Below are positions 53,828 through 62,237 of a stretch of 64,000 nucleotides of DNA, piece after piece. Position 1 is the first letter of the stretch. Every line of letters starts with the position of its first letter. The notes under the pieces were generated by a model. It searched no databases, was not told where the DNA came from, and worked only from the letters and a program-made list of their open reading frames with translations. The DNA lies in contig QAKK01000004.1 in assembly GCA_003343845.1 (NCBI GenBank), forward strand, positions 19,735 to 83,734, given 5' to 3'. The stretch is from Oscillospiraceae bacterium. GTDB taxonomy: Bacteria; Bacillota; Clostridia; Oscillospirales; CAG-272. A program made the position numbers and the translations under genes.

Positions 53828-55105
53828 ATGAGCAGATTTCCCGAATACACACATGAGAAGAGCCGCGCGTGGTTTGACCGCGCGCTGAATGTCATTCCCT
53901 CCGGCATCTACGGGCATCTCGGTCCGTCCGAGGGGCTGTTCCTGCCGCTTGAAAAGTGGCCGCTCATCAGCTCCCGCGCCGAGGGCACCTACTTCTGGGA
54001 CATGGACGGCAACCGCTACATCGACATGATGTGTGCCTACGGTCCGAATGTCCTCGGCTACAATGACCCGGATGTGGACGCCGCCGCGCTGGAACAGCTG
54101 AAGGCGGGCAACTGCACGACCGCGCCCTCCTACAAGATGGTGGAGTGCGCCGAGCTGCTGGTGGACACGGTCGCCTGCGCCGACTGGGCATACTTTATGA
54201 AAAACGGCACCGATGCGACGACCTTCGCCGTGCTCTGCGCCCGTGCGCACACCAAGCGCAAGAAGACGATCTTCTTCAAGGGCTATTACCACGGCAACGA
54301 CCCCTGGGCGATGAAGGCGGACTACCCCGGCATCCTGCCCGAGGACGTGGCAAATAACATCATCGTCCCGTGGTTTGACATGGACGCGCTCGCACGCGTC
54401 TGGGAGGAGAACAAGGGCGACATCGCGGCGCTGATCGCACAGCCCTACGACCACGGCAATTTCTACGACAATGTCTGCTCCACAAAGGAAAAATGGCAGG
54501 CTGTGCGCAAGTTCTGCGACGAGCACGGCATCGTGCTGATCTTTGACGATGTGCGCACCGGCTTCCGCCTCGACCTTGCGGGCAGCGACCATTACTACGG
54601 CATCAAGGCGGACATCATCTGCTTCTGCAAGGCGCTTGCCAACGGCTATAACATGTCGGCGTCCTGCGGGCAGGAATTTTTGCGTGCGGCGGCGTCTTCG
54701 CTCTCCTTCACCGGCTCGTACTGGATGAGCGCCGTGCCGTTTGCCGCCTGCATCACCACCATCAACAAGATGAAAAAGCTCGACACGCCGCGCCTCTTCC
54801 GCGAGAAGGGTGAGAAGTTCACGTCCGCGCTCCGCGCCGCGGGTGCAAAGCACGGCTTTGACCTCGTTGTCTCGGGCGAGCCCGCGCTGTTCTATCTGCG
54901 CATCGCCAATGACGACAGCCTGATGCTGCATCAGGAGTGGGTCGCCGAATGCGTTTCGCGCGGGCTGTTCCTCGCGTCGCATCACAACCACTTCATCAAC
55001 GCCGCACTCAGCGATGCCGACATCGCGCTTGCTGCCGACATCGCCGACGACGCCTTTGCGGTCGTGGCAGCCCGCCACCCCGACGCGCTGAAGGACGTCC
55101 GGTAA
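53828..55105 (+). CDS. class III PLP aminotransferase (glutamate-1-semialdehyde mutase-like)
   Basis: 425 aa. Blocks: RAEGTYFWDMDGNRYIDMM, MKNGTDATTFAVLCARAHT, FFKGYYHGNDPWAM, LIFDDVRTGFRLDLAGSDHY and the PLP lysine in IICFCKALANGYNMSASCG. It resembles GSA aminomutase and related omega-aminotransferases, but no heme genes are adjacent. The companion SCP2-like gene suggests a special substrate. The exact reaction is unknown. Confidence 0.85.
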   Translation: MSRFPEYTHEKSRAWFDRALNVIPSGIYGHLGPSEGLFLPLEKWPLISSRAEGTYFWDMDGNRYIDMMCAYGPNVLGYNDPDVDAAALEQLKAGNCTTAPSYKMVECAELLVDTVACADWAYFMKNGTDATTFAVLCARAHTKRKKTIFFKGYYHGNDPWAMKADYPGILPEDVANNIIVPWFDMDALARVWEENKGDIAALIAQPYDHGNFYDNVCSTKEKWQAVRKFCDEHGIVLIFDDVRTGFRLDLAGSDHYYGIKADIICFCKALANGYNMSASCGQEFLRAAASSLSFTGSYWMSAVPFAACITTINKMKKLDTPRLFREKGEKFTSALRAAGAKHGFDLVVSGEPALFYLRIANDDSLMLHQEWVAECVSRGLFLASHHNHFINAALSDADIALAADIADDAFAVVAARHPDALKDVR

Positions 55106-55119
55106 AACAGAAGACAACC

Positions 55120-55151
55120 AAAGCCGCTGTGCCGCCGCACGGCGGCTTTTT
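55120..55151 (+). terminator. terminator after the aminotransferase gene
   Basis: AAAGCCGCTGTGC cgcc GCACGGCGGCTTT with T run; one wobble pair. Confidence 0.9.
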
Positions 55152-55164
55152 GCTGCGGAAAACC

Positions 55165-55193
55165 TTACTGTCCTGCCGCGCGTGTGTTATACT
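55165..55193 (+). promoter_or_regulatory. promoter of the GNAT/esterase pair
   Basis: TTACTG, 17 bp, TATACT with TGT extension. Confidence 0.6.
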
Positions 55194-55227
55194 AAAGTCA
55201 AACGAAGCAGCGAATGCGGAGGATGAT

Positions 55228-55716
55228 ATGCACATTTACGAGGCGCAAAACAGGGCATCGGGGCGATCTCACATGTGGGAGACCTCGGTGCGGGAGACGC
55301 ATCTGTTTCTGACCGATGCGGAGATCGCGCGCATCGAAGGCTATGTACCGCAGGCACTCGGCGATGTCCCGCACCTTGTTGTTGCCGAACAGGTGCCGGG
55401 TCAGCCGGTGGCTTTCATGGGAATTGCAGGGGAGCGGCTGGAAATGCTGTTTCTCGCACCCGCAGTGCGCGGAAAAGGGCTTTGCAGAGAGCTGCTCATG
55501 CGCGGCATCCGCTCGTGCGGCGTGCGGAAAGTGACCGTCAACGAGCAGAATTCGCAGGCGGTCGGTTTTTATGTGTACATGGGCTTTACAACCTACAAGC
55601 GCACAGATCACGACGAAGCGGGCGATCCATACCCGCTGCTGTACATGCGCCTGCCGGGCGGCGCCCGGCGGCTGCCACGGCGAAACAAAATAAGGAGATT
55701 TTCATGCGTTCCATAA
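55228..55716 (+). CDS. GNAT family N-acetyltransferase
   Basis: 162 aa. GNAT core: HLVVAEQVPGQPVAFMGIAG, LEMLFLAPAVRGKGLCRELL (acetyl-CoA pyrophosphate loop RGKGLC, the usual RGxGxG/A), then VRKVTVNEQNSQAVGFYVYM GF, the typical NxxAxxFYxxxGF motif. It acetylates an unknown small molecule or protein amine. The start at 55228 has a gcggagg SD. The tail overlaps the next gene by 13 bp. Confidence 0.88.
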   Translation: MHIYEAQNRASGRSHMWETSVRETHLFLTDAEIARIEGYVPQALGDVPHLVVAEQVPGQPVAFMGIAGERLEMLFLAPAVRGKGLCRELLMRGIRSCGVRKVTVNEQNSQAVGFYVYMGFTTYKRTDHDEAGDPYPLLYMRLPGGARRLPRRNKIRRFSCVP

Positions 55717-56549
55717 GACCGGACAAGGATATTTGCGTCCGAAAAATGATCATCCCTTCCGGCAAGCGGAAGATCCCGGCGCTGGTGCTGTCGCCGAGGG
55801 AAACGCCGGTACATGCCACGGGCATCCTATGGCTGCACGGCGGCGGATATATCGCGGGCATGAAGGAAATGGTGCATATGTCCCGCGCGGTGGATCTGGT
55901 GAAGCAGTTCGGCGCGGTGGTGGTGTCGCCGGGGTATCGGTTGGCGCCGCTTGCGCCCTATCCGGCGGCGTTTGACGACTGTTATGCGGCGCTGCTGTAT
56001 CTGAAAGCCCACGCCGTGGAACTGGGCGTGCGGGACGATCAGCTGATGGTGGGCGGCGAGAGCGCCGGCGGCGGGCTTTGCGCGGCGGTTTGCATCCGGG
56101 CGCGGGACACCGGGGCGGTGAACATTGCATTCCAGATGCCGCTGTACCCGATGCTGGACGACCGGGACACGGAAAGCTCCCGGAATAACCACGGCAAGGT
56201 GTGGAACACCCGAAAAAATCACTTTGCATGGCGCTGTTATCTGCGGGGACAGGATCGGCAAAACCTGCCGCCCTATGCCGCCCCGGCACGCCTGACGGAC
56301 TTTGCCGGGTTGCCGCCCGCCTATACGTTTGTAGGTGACGGTGAGCCGTTCTATGCAGAGACGGTCCGCTATATCGAGGGGCTGCGCGCCTGCGGCATTC
56401 CGGCGGCGCTGGATGTCTATCCTTCCGATGCGCATGCCTTTGACATGATGCGCCCGGAGGAACCCGTGAGCCGGGATGCCGCTCTGCGGTTTAACGAACA
56501 GTTTGCCTATGCGAAAACGCATTACTTTGCGCCGCAGAAATCGCGCTGA
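55704..56549 (+). CDS. alpha/beta hydrolase, HSL-type esterase
   Basis: 281 aa. Hormone-sensitive-lipase family (abhydrolase_3): oxyanion motif WLHGGGYIAG, VVVSPGYRLAPLAPYPAAF, nucleophile Ser in MVGGESAGGGLCAAVC, and the C-terminal His in YPSDAHAFDMM; the acidic residue is probably in FVGDGEPFYAET. Acts on short-chain esters; the natural substrate is unknown. It overlaps the GNAT gene but has its own aaggag SD. The convergent terminator follows after about 110 bp. Confidence 0.9.
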   Translation: MRSIRPDKDICVRKMIIPSGKRKIPALVLSPRETPVHATGILWLHGGGYIAGMKEMVHMSRAVDLVKQFGAVVVSPGYRLAPLAPYPAAFDDCYAALLYLKAHAVELGVRDDQLMVGGESAGGGLCAAVCIRARDTGAVNIAFQMPLYPMLDDRDTESSRNNHGKVWNTRKNHFAWRCYLRGQDRQNLPPYAAPARLTDFAGLPPAYTFVGDGEPFYAETVRYIEGLRACGIPAALDVYPSDAHAFDMMRPEEPVSRDAALRFNEQFAYAKTHYFAPQKSR

Positions 56550-56658
56550 CAAGCGCCCGCTGCGCTTCGCATTGTCCGCTTCAGCCGCCGTCGGCAGCAT
56601 GATGTTTCAAAACGACGCGGCACGTATCGCACGCAAACGGAGCTGTGCCTCGTGGGCA

Positions 56659-56701
56659 CAATCAAAAAAATCCAAGCCGTTCGGCTTGGATTTTTTGATT
56701 G
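56659..56701. terminator. bidirectional terminator between esterase and XRE genes
   Basis: CAATCAAAAAAATCCAAGCC and its complement form a stem of about 20 bp with A and T runs on both sides, serving the convergent genes. Confidence 0.88.
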
Positions 56702-56718
56702 CAGAGAGGGAAAATCGC

Positions 56719-57552
56719 TTATTCTTCGCTTCCGAAGAAAGGTGTGCTTTTCCAATGCGATTGCAGTGAATATGCGCCGCTGTAACCGATCTTCCGTGCA
56801 ATCGAAAACAGCGCAATCAGGATATGCCCGGGGTGGGAACGGAAAAGCGTCCTCTTTTGATTGTTGACGGTAAGCTCTTGTTTTGAGACCACCTTCAAAA
56901 GAGACAATTCTTCCATCACACGGTCTATCTGTTCACCGTGAATACCGCAGTCACGTGCAAGAACCGCACTTTCAAAAATATAATTTTCGGGTCTGCGGTA
57001 TAGCCACATCAACGCATTTACGGTGTCATCGTGCGACAATGCCGCAAAGATATTCTGCAAGGCTTCCTTGTCTGCAAGAAAGTCTTCAAACCCCTCCTTC
57101 GGCTGCGGAAACACCGCGAAAAACGGTTCCGAACCGTTGGAGACCATGGTAAAGCCGTTGTCCGACAGAATATAGGAATCGTTGTGTTGGTTTTTGGCTT
57201 CATCCGGCGCATATCTTGTGTCAATTTCCATGCAGCAGTTGAACAGACCACGCTCAATTTGCCAGCAGATGTCCCACGCCAGCGGGAAGCGGCGATCCGG
57301 ATCGGTCTCCCGGATCAGCGCAATGATCTGACGGGAAATGTCCGGCATGGATGCCGATTTGTTGCCGAATAATTCGTCAAGGGATACGCCGAGCTCTCTT
57401 GCAAGCGGCAGCAGGAGCGTGCCGTCTGGGTACGTATCACTTGTTTCCCATTTGGATACCGCCTGCGCCGAGATGCAGAGCTTTGCGGCGAGTTGTTCCT
57501 GCGTCAGGTTCTTTTCGAGACGGAATTTTTTAATGTTTTCAGACAAGCTCAT
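56719..57552 (-). CDS. XRE-family regulator with large C-terminal domain
   Basis: 277 aa. HTH at residues about 5-60: ENIKKFRLEKNLTQEQLAAK, LCISAQAVSKWETSDTYPDG. The remaining 200 aa have no motif I know; segment GFTMVSNGSEPFFAVFPQPK is similar in organisation to the neighbouring regulator. It is the second gene of a two-gene operon, starting 1 bp after the stop of the upstream paralogue, with a ggagg SD. The GC content is clearly lower than in the genes to the left, suggesting acquired DNA. Confidence 0.8.
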   Translation of the reverse strand: MSLSENIKKFRLEKNLTQEQLAAKLCISAQAVSKWETSDTYPDGTLLLPLARELGVSLDELFGNKSASMPDISRQIIALIRETDPDRRFPLAWDICWQIERGLFNCCMEIDTRYAPDEAKNQHNDSYILSDNGFTMVSNGSEPFFAVFPQPKEGFEDFLADKEALQNIFAALSHDDTVNALMWLYRRPENYIFESAVLARDCGIHGEQIDRVMEELSLLKVVSKQELTVNNQKRTLFRSHPGHILIALFSIARKIGYSGAYSLQSHWKSTPFFGSEE

Positions 57553-57553
57553 A

Positions 57554-58417
57554 TCATTTTCCTCCGATCATCTTGCTTTTGCCGCTGTAGTTGTAGGCAT
57601 AAGCCATGTTGCCGCACATCCGGTCATATGCAAGCGAAACGACGAGCAGCAGCATGCTGTCGCCGCCGCATTCATAAATATCCACGTCCCCCTCGGTAAG
57701 GTGTGCCGGTCGACTGCTGCACTCTCCGACGCTGCAGAACTGCTTCAGAATTGCCGAAACACGGTCAACCGGTATGCCGGTGTTTGCCGAGACATAATCG
57801 GCAGTGAACGCCTCTGTACAATCTGCCGAAAGAATAAAGTAAAGCACCGGCAGCACATCCGCTTCGGACAGGAACCGAAAGAAACCGGTGATTTTGCGCT
57901 GCTTTTCCGGATCCTTGAGCCATGCAAAATTGTTTTTATTCCGCAGCAGTGTGACCGAAAAATTGTTGTCCTCCGAACTTGCCGCATATTTGAAAATATC
58001 ACAGGTGGAGAACTGCGAACGATAGGTGTGCGAATATTCCGTCGGATATATGTCCTCGGTCGTATTCACCTCTTTTTTGTAGTCGGGAACGCTGCCAAAA
58101 AGTGCCGGAATCACTGCCTGTTCCATTGCAAAAACATGCAGAACGGAATTTCGCCAATCCAGTCCTTCCAGCATAGAGCGAACCGTTTCGCCTGTGTCCT
58201 TGATTTTGTCATCGGATAATCCGAGCAGCGCATCCGTCGTAACATCAAAGTATGCCGCCAGCGCTGCAAGCATGGGCAGGTCCGGCATGGATGCGCCGTT
58301 TTCCCACTTTGATACTGTTTTGTTGGAAACAGCCAAGCTCTGCGCAACCTCATCCTGCGTTACGCCCTTTTCCAATCTTAACGCGACCAGTTTTTTTGCA
58401 AATTTACATTCGTACAT
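57554..58417 (-). CDS. XRE-family regulator, paralogue of the next gene
   Basis: 287 aa. HTH at residues about 5-60: CKFAKKLVALRLEKGVTQDE, VAQSLAVSNKTVSKWENGAS. The C-terminal part contains SEDNNFSVTLLRNKNNFAWL and ADYVSANTGIPVDRVSAILK, a winged-helix-like stretch. The same order (HTH, then large domain, then HTH-like stretch ahead of the end) is seen in the 277-aa partner, so the pair probably arose by duplication. The start at 58417 has a gaggt SD; an upstream in-frame ATG falls in the promoter. Confidence 0.8.
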   Translation of the reverse strand: MYECKFAKKLVALRLEKGVTQDEVAQSLAVSNKTVSKWENGASMPDLPMLAALAAYFDVTTDALLGLSDDKIKDTGETVRSMLEGLDWRNSVLHVFAMEQAVIPALFGSVPDYKKEVNTTEDIYPTEYSHTYRSQFSTCDIFKYAASSEDNNFSVTLLRNKNNFAWLKDPEKQRKITGFFRFLSEADVLPVLYFILSADCTEAFTADYVSANTGIPVDRVSAILKQFCSVGECSSRPAHLTEGDVDIYECGGDSMLLLVVSLAYDRMCGNMAYAYNYSGKSKMIGGK

Positions 58418-58463
58418 GGTTTTTACCTCATGGAAAAATTCAAGTTCCGGACCTTGTAATCTC

Positions 58464-58492
58464 ATTGTATGCGAAACTGTCGGTAGAGTCAA
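58464..58492 (-). promoter_or_regulatory. promoter of the paired XRE genes
   Basis: On the minus strand: TTGACT, 17 bp, TACAAT. The gap 58418-58802 also holds the divergent promoter of the plus-strand XRE gene; nothing else is seen in it. Confidence 0.75.
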
Positions 58493-58703
58493 TGGATAGA
58501 AATTTGATAGATTCTCTTGTTCGGAGATATGCGTCCGGCAGATTCAAATTTCGGTTGAAGTGAGAACACGCGCCGACAGGGGCAGCCTGCGGCATGACAG
58601 ATTAACCCCGTCGGTTTCGACAGGTTTGCAAGTGGGGGCAGAAATGCCTCGCTTTATCCACAGCGGTAATTGTCCTTGCGCTATATTTTTTTAACTTGCA
58701 GTT

Positions 58704-58716
58704 GATATCGTATATC
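58704..58716. repeat. short palindrome in the divergent XRE control region
   Basis: GATAT cgt ATATC, upstream of the plus-strand -35. A candidate HTH-binding site by position. Confidence 0.35.
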
Positions 58717-58727
58717 TTAACAATGCC

Positions 58728-58755
58728 TTTTCAAAAAACTATTTCATGCTATAAT
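58728..58755 (+). promoter_or_regulatory. promoter of the 356-aa XRE gene
   Basis: TTTTCA, 16 bp, TATAAT; weak -35. Confidence 0.5.
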
Positions 58756-58802
58756 AATATCGGAAGCAGACGTCAGCTTACTTTTGAAGCGGAGGTACAG
58801 TT

Positions 58803-59873
58803 ATGGAAATGACGATCGGTGCAAACATAAAGCGTTTGCGTTCAGCCAAAAATATTACGCAAGAGCAACTCTCTGTTGCAATGAACGTCACATGTGCTGC
58901 GGTAAGCAAGTGGGAACGCGGCGAAACCTATCCCGATATTACGCTCCTTCAGCCGCTGGCGTATTTCTTTGAAGTAACACTTGACGAGCTTATGGGGTAC
59001 GATCAGAAAAAAGTTCAGGCTGATATTGATGAGACGATCGCTCTTTACAGAAAACATTGGAAAGAACGCAAAGGACGCGAAATTATCGTAAAGGCATATC
59101 ATAATTATCCGAACGACTATTGGATTATGCATTACTATATGTGGAATATCGCGGGCGATTTAGCGGATAACGATCCGGCTGTCCTGGTCGAACACAAGGA
59201 TGAATTTCTTTCCATCTGCGAAAAAATTCTGGGCGGTTGCACTGAAGACGCGTTGCGGCTCAGCGCATGGAATATGCGCGCAAAAATTCTTCACGCAGAA
59301 GGAAAAACGGGCGAAGCGCTCCGGATATATCAGACAAAGTTCGCGGATTGGTTTACAACAAGCGGGCAGAAAACCGAGCAGTTATTTGCAAAGGACACGA
59401 GCGAATACTATTTTCACGTGCGAAAAAATATGTATGAGCTTGGTGATTTCGCGGCAGACAAATTCGGGCGGACCGTGTTCTTTGATCCATCACTATCTAT
59501 GGCAGAGAAAACAGAACGTGCAATTCTGTATGGCGATTTAATGCTGAACGCTTACAGAGAAACAAAAGAAGCGTTCTTCCTGACGCTTGCGGAATCTTTT
59601 CTCGGAAGAATGGAGAATGATATTTGCTACCGCGGCGAAACCGATGATCAGATTATTGCCGTTATGGATAAAAATCTTTACGCAAAGAAACTGCTGGAAG
59701 AAGCGAGAGAAAAAAATGAGCCTTTGAACAGAGCTTTTGACCGCTACTCCGAAGGAGTTCGGCAGAATATTCTCAAATATAACATTGACTACCGCGCGGA
59801 TGCTACCGATGGTAGGCGAGCCGAGCTTCTGAAAAATCCCGAATACAGGGCTGTCCTGGACAAATACAGATAA
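58803..59873 (+). CDS. XRE-family regulator with helical C-terminal domain
   Basis: 356 aa. HTH at residues about 6-60: NIKRLRSAKNITQEQLSVAM, NVTCAAVSKWERGETYPDIT. The rest is alpha-helical and may contain TPR-like repeats (ALRLSAWNMRAKILHAEGKT, GEALRIYQTKFADWF), as in Rgg/PlcR-type or other HTH-TPR sensors, although the repeats are poor. AT-richer than the chromosome to the left. Targets unknown. It lies next to the attachment site but outside the predicted element. Confidence 0.82.
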   Translation: MEMTIGANIKRLRSAKNITQEQLSVAMNVTCAAVSKWERGETYPDITLLQPLAYFFEVTLDELMGYDQKKVQADIDETIALYRKHWKERKGREIIVKAYHNYPNDYWIMHYYMWNIAGDLADNDPAVLVEHKDEFLSICEKILGGCTEDALRLSAWNMRAKILHAEGKTGEALRIYQTKFADWFTTSGQKTEQLFAKDTSEYYFHVRKNMYELGDFAADKFGRTVFFDPSLSMAEKTERAILYGDLMLNAYRETKEAFFLTLAESFLGRMENDICYRGETDDQIIAVMDKNLYAKKLLEEAREKNEPLNRAFDRYSEGVRQNILKYNIDYRADATDGRRAELLKNPEYRAVLDKYR

Positions 59874-59973
59874 TCTCACCCGTAAAAAGCAGTTTTACAA
59901 AGGTTCAGACACTTTTGACCGTGCCGGAAAGAGACAGATACTTGTCAAAAATTTCGGACAGATAAGAGAGAAA

Positions 59974-60007
59974 ACAAAAACAGCACCCAACAGGGTGCTG
60001 TTTTTGT
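59974..60007 (+). terminator. terminator next to the attachment site
   Basis: ACAAAAACAGCACCC aaca GGGTGCTGTTTTTGT, 15-bp stem with A and T runs. It can also serve as the terminator of the original tRNA gene on the minus strand. Confidence 0.92.
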
Positions 60008-60009
60008 TC

Positions 60010-60054
<45 letters not shown>

Positions 60055-60097
60055 AGCGAAATAAAACGTTTATTTATGCCATACTACGCGATTTTGA

Positions 60098-61135
60098 CTA
60101 CTTTTCAACTACCGAATTGTTTGCTTTGGATATGCTATTTAGTTTTTCAAAGTCTAACTTTTTGCGGCTTTCGCTGATGTGTGTGTATATGTCCATAGTT
60201 GTTTTATAATCACTATGACCAAGCAGGAGCTGCGCAGACTTTGGGTCTATACCGGCATCGAACAACAAGGTTGCGTATGCGTGGCGTAGCTGGTGCGGGG
60301 TTACGGTGACGCCGCTTTCACGCGCATAGCGTTCCCACGCGCGCTTGAATGCCATTTCAGTCATAGGTTTGCATTCGCCGAATATGTATCCGCGCTTTCC
60401 GCGCAGTTTTTCTGCAAGGCAATCGAGCAGATATACATCCCTTTTTCCGGCTTTCGTTTTTGGCAGTTTGATGTGTGGCTGATTGCTGACATAATAAACA
60501 GATTTGTTTACATGGATCACCTTGCTTTCAAAGTCAATGTCTTCGTCTGTAAGCGCGAGCAACTCACCGCGACGCAGTCCTGTAAAAAGGAGCGTATATG
60601 CAAACAAGCCAAAATGGCAGTCAACGGACGCCTTGACTTTTTCAATTTCTTCCGTGCCGGGGAGGGCGCGTGTTTCGTGCTTTAGTCCTTTCGGAATTTG
60701 CACCATAGCACATGGATTCTTATCTATGTAGCCTTCAAGGATAGCATAATCGAAAATCATTGAGAGAACCTGCAATGCGGCTTTTACTGTCTTATGTGCA
60801 TATCCGTATGAGGCGAAATTTGTAATGTAGCGCTGAACATCAGCAGACGCAATTTTATCGACATATTGATCGCCGAAATGCTGCACCGCCCTCTTATAGT
60901 GCGCTGCATAGCCGCACCATGTACGATGTGAAATTTTATCAATATGGTCGGCTTCCCATTCTGCCGCCACGACGCGAAATTTTGCCGCAGATGCGATTTT
61001 TGCGGCATAGTCGAGCATTTGCCGGTCTATATCTTTCTGCGCGGCGCGCTCGGTCTTTTCGTCGCTGTAGAAGAATACGGCTTTGCCGTTGATTACTTTC
61101 TTTTTTACATATCGACCGTCTTTTCTCGGTTTCAT
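60098..61135 (-). CDS. int: tyrosine recombinase (integrase)
   Basis: 345 aa. N-terminal arm-binding region (DGRYVKKKVINGKAVFFYSD, AP2-like), SAM-like core-binding domain (about 65-150), and a catalytic domain with all key residues: Arg in LLFTGLRRGELLAL, Lys in LPKTKAGKRDVYL, His-x-x-Arg in VTPHQLRHAYATLLF, His in LLLGHSDYKTT and the nucleophile Tyr in MDIYTHIS. Tn916/ICEBs1/phage-type. The start at 61135 overlaps the stop of the preceding gene (ATGA), and its SD is agagagg. It directs integration into tRNA-Met. Confidence 0.95.
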   Translation of the reverse strand: MKPRKDGRYVKKKVINGKAVFFYSDEKTERAAQKDIDRQMLDYAAKIASAAKFRVVAAEWEADHIDKISHRTWCGYAAHYKRAVQHFGDQYVDKIASADVQRYITNFASYGYAHKTVKAALQVLSMIFDYAILEGYIDKNPCAMVQIPKGLKHETRALPGTEEIEKVKASVDCHFGLFAYTLLFTGLRRGELLALTDEDIDFESKVIHVNKSVYYVSNQPHIKLPKTKAGKRDVYLLDCLAEKLRGKRGYIFGECKPMTEMAFKRAWERYARESGVTVTPHQLRHAYATLLFDAGIDPKSAQLLLGHSDYKTTMDIYTHISESRKKLDFEKLNSISKANNSVVEK

Positions 61136-61599
61136 TTTATCCTCTCTCGCTTTCGGCTTCTTTTTCGCTCTGACGCGACGGCTTTGACGCATTCGGCAAG
61201 TTCGACAAACCACAGCGCGATTTTAGTATAATAAACGAACAACAATTCTGCACATACACAGGCAATTAAAATGATTGCGTTCCGCTTGGCTTTTGCCGGG
61301 TCGGAGAAGCGAATTGTATCTGTGTCTTGCTCGTCCGGCTGGCATACAGAGCACGGACGCCGATTCCAAGACGACCAGGACGCCTGATATATCGGAATGC
61401 AGGTCACTTGCTTCCCGTGTATCATGCGGCAATCTTCTGCATGGTAGCACTCGCCGCTTTGCGTCACATAAACAGGTACGGCATATGTAGCGTTGCTGTC
61501 TTCAAAACTGCGCGCTGTCGCAAAGACGGCAAGAACAATCAGCACAGGTATGGCGAGCAACAACAGGAACTTTTTTATCAACATTTTCTTAGCCGTCAT
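61132..61599 (-). CDS. membrane protein with an Ada-like Cys/His motif
   Basis: 155 aa. N-terminal hydrophobic helix (about residues 8-28), an outside stretch with GECYHAEDCRMIHGKQ and RRPCSVCQPDE, and a second helix (about 110-135) before a basic tail (KAVASERKRSRKRERIK). The YHxxxC ... PCxxC pattern looks like the small zinc/metal-binding module seen after nucleases and in many surface proteins. It starts with an AAGGAAG SD 15 bp after the protease gene and its stop overlaps the integrase start, so its translation is coupled to int. Function unknown. Confidence 0.7.
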   Translation of the reverse strand: MTAKKMLIKKFLLLLAIPVLIVLAVFATARSFEDSNATYAVPVYVTQSGECYHAEDCRMIHGKQVTCIPIYQASWSSWNRRPCSVCQPDEQDTDTIRFSDPAKAKRNAIILIACVCAELLFVYYTKIALWFVELAECVKAVASERKRSRKRERIK

Positions 61600-61614
61600 T
61601 GCGCAGTACTTCCT

Positions 61615-62190
61615 TCATGTTGTTTTTCTGTGATTTGAAATATAATGCTCGAAGTTTTTGTACACTTGACGCTCCAAGCTGCTCGTCAAGAATTTGTTTC
61701 GCTGGTATAGCGTGTTCATTCGCTCCATGCGGATTTTCGCTGCTTCAAAACTGACACCGCAAGTGTCCCGGATTTCTTCGGCGGAATGCAAACCCAAGCC
61801 CCAAATCACGCAGGAGGGCATGAGGAGGCGGCTTGCAAACGCATCGGCTTCTCGCTCTACATTCTGGCGGTCCGTGTCGATTGTCCGCGCATGGTATCCG
61901 TCTTTCGTCGGATGTCCGAGAAAAATATGACCGAGTTCATGAGCAAGCGTGAAGCGGATTCTTGCCTTCTGCATAGTGCTGTCGTATATGATATACCACT
62001 TCTCGCCGTCGTAGACGCTCGCGCCGATTTCGTTGCTTTTAAGCTCGTTGACTTCTTTATTCTGTATAACGGTTATCCCAGAATTGTTTGCGATTGAAAC
62101 TACCTGTATCGGCAATTCAGAAGCGTTGTGCCGCACGAGTACTTGCCATGCAGCGTCTCGTACATTTTTATAAGCTCCGTAGAAGTTCAT
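61615..62190 (-). CDS. immA-like: ImmA/IrrE-family metallopeptidase
   Basis: 191 aa. The zinc-protease motif is FTLAHELGHIFLGHP (HExxH) with a downstream Glu in VEREADAFASRLLMP, characteristic of ImmA/IrrE. In ICEBs1, ImmA cleaves the repressor ImmR to trigger excision. Here the partner repressor is the gene immediately upstream in the same transcript. The SD (GAGGTG) is inside a 14-bp hairpin (62194-62229), so expression is probably gated. Ends with a basic tail. Confidence 0.93.
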   Translation of the reverse strand: MNFYGAYKNVRDAAWQVLVRHNASELPIQVVSIANNSGITVIQNKEVNELKSNEIGASVYDGEKWYIIYDSTMQKARIRFTLAHELGHIFLGHPTKDGYHARTIDTDRQNVEREADAFASRLLMPSCVIWGLGLHSAEEIRDTCGVSFEAAKIRMERMNTLYQRNKFLTSSLERQVYKNFEHYISNHRKTT

Positions 62191-62193
62191 TTT

Positions 62194-62229
62194 CTATCAC
62201 CTCACGATTAGGTTCTCGTGAGGTGATAG
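62194..62229 (-). promoter_or_regulatory. RNA hairpin masking the immA-like ribosome binding site
   Basis: On the minus strand CTATCACCTCACGA, 8-nt loop, TCGTGAGGTGATAG: a perfect 14-bp stem whose 3' arm holds the SD GAGGTG, 7 bases before the ATG. The repressor gene ends 8 bases before the 5' arm, so ribosomes finishing that gene could open it. Confidence 0.8.
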
Positions 62230-62237
62230 TTTTATAC

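Noticed and set aside
52610..55117. 835-codon minus-strand open frame
   Set aside because: Antisense to the aldo/keto reductase, SCP2-like and aminotransferase genes, and it crosses a terminator and promoter. The low-complexity His/Arg/Val-rich product is typical of shadow frames in GC-rich DNA.
58498..58700. Possible small gene between the divergent XRE genes
   Set aside because: Short frames here lack an SD and cross the promoters; nothing supports coding.
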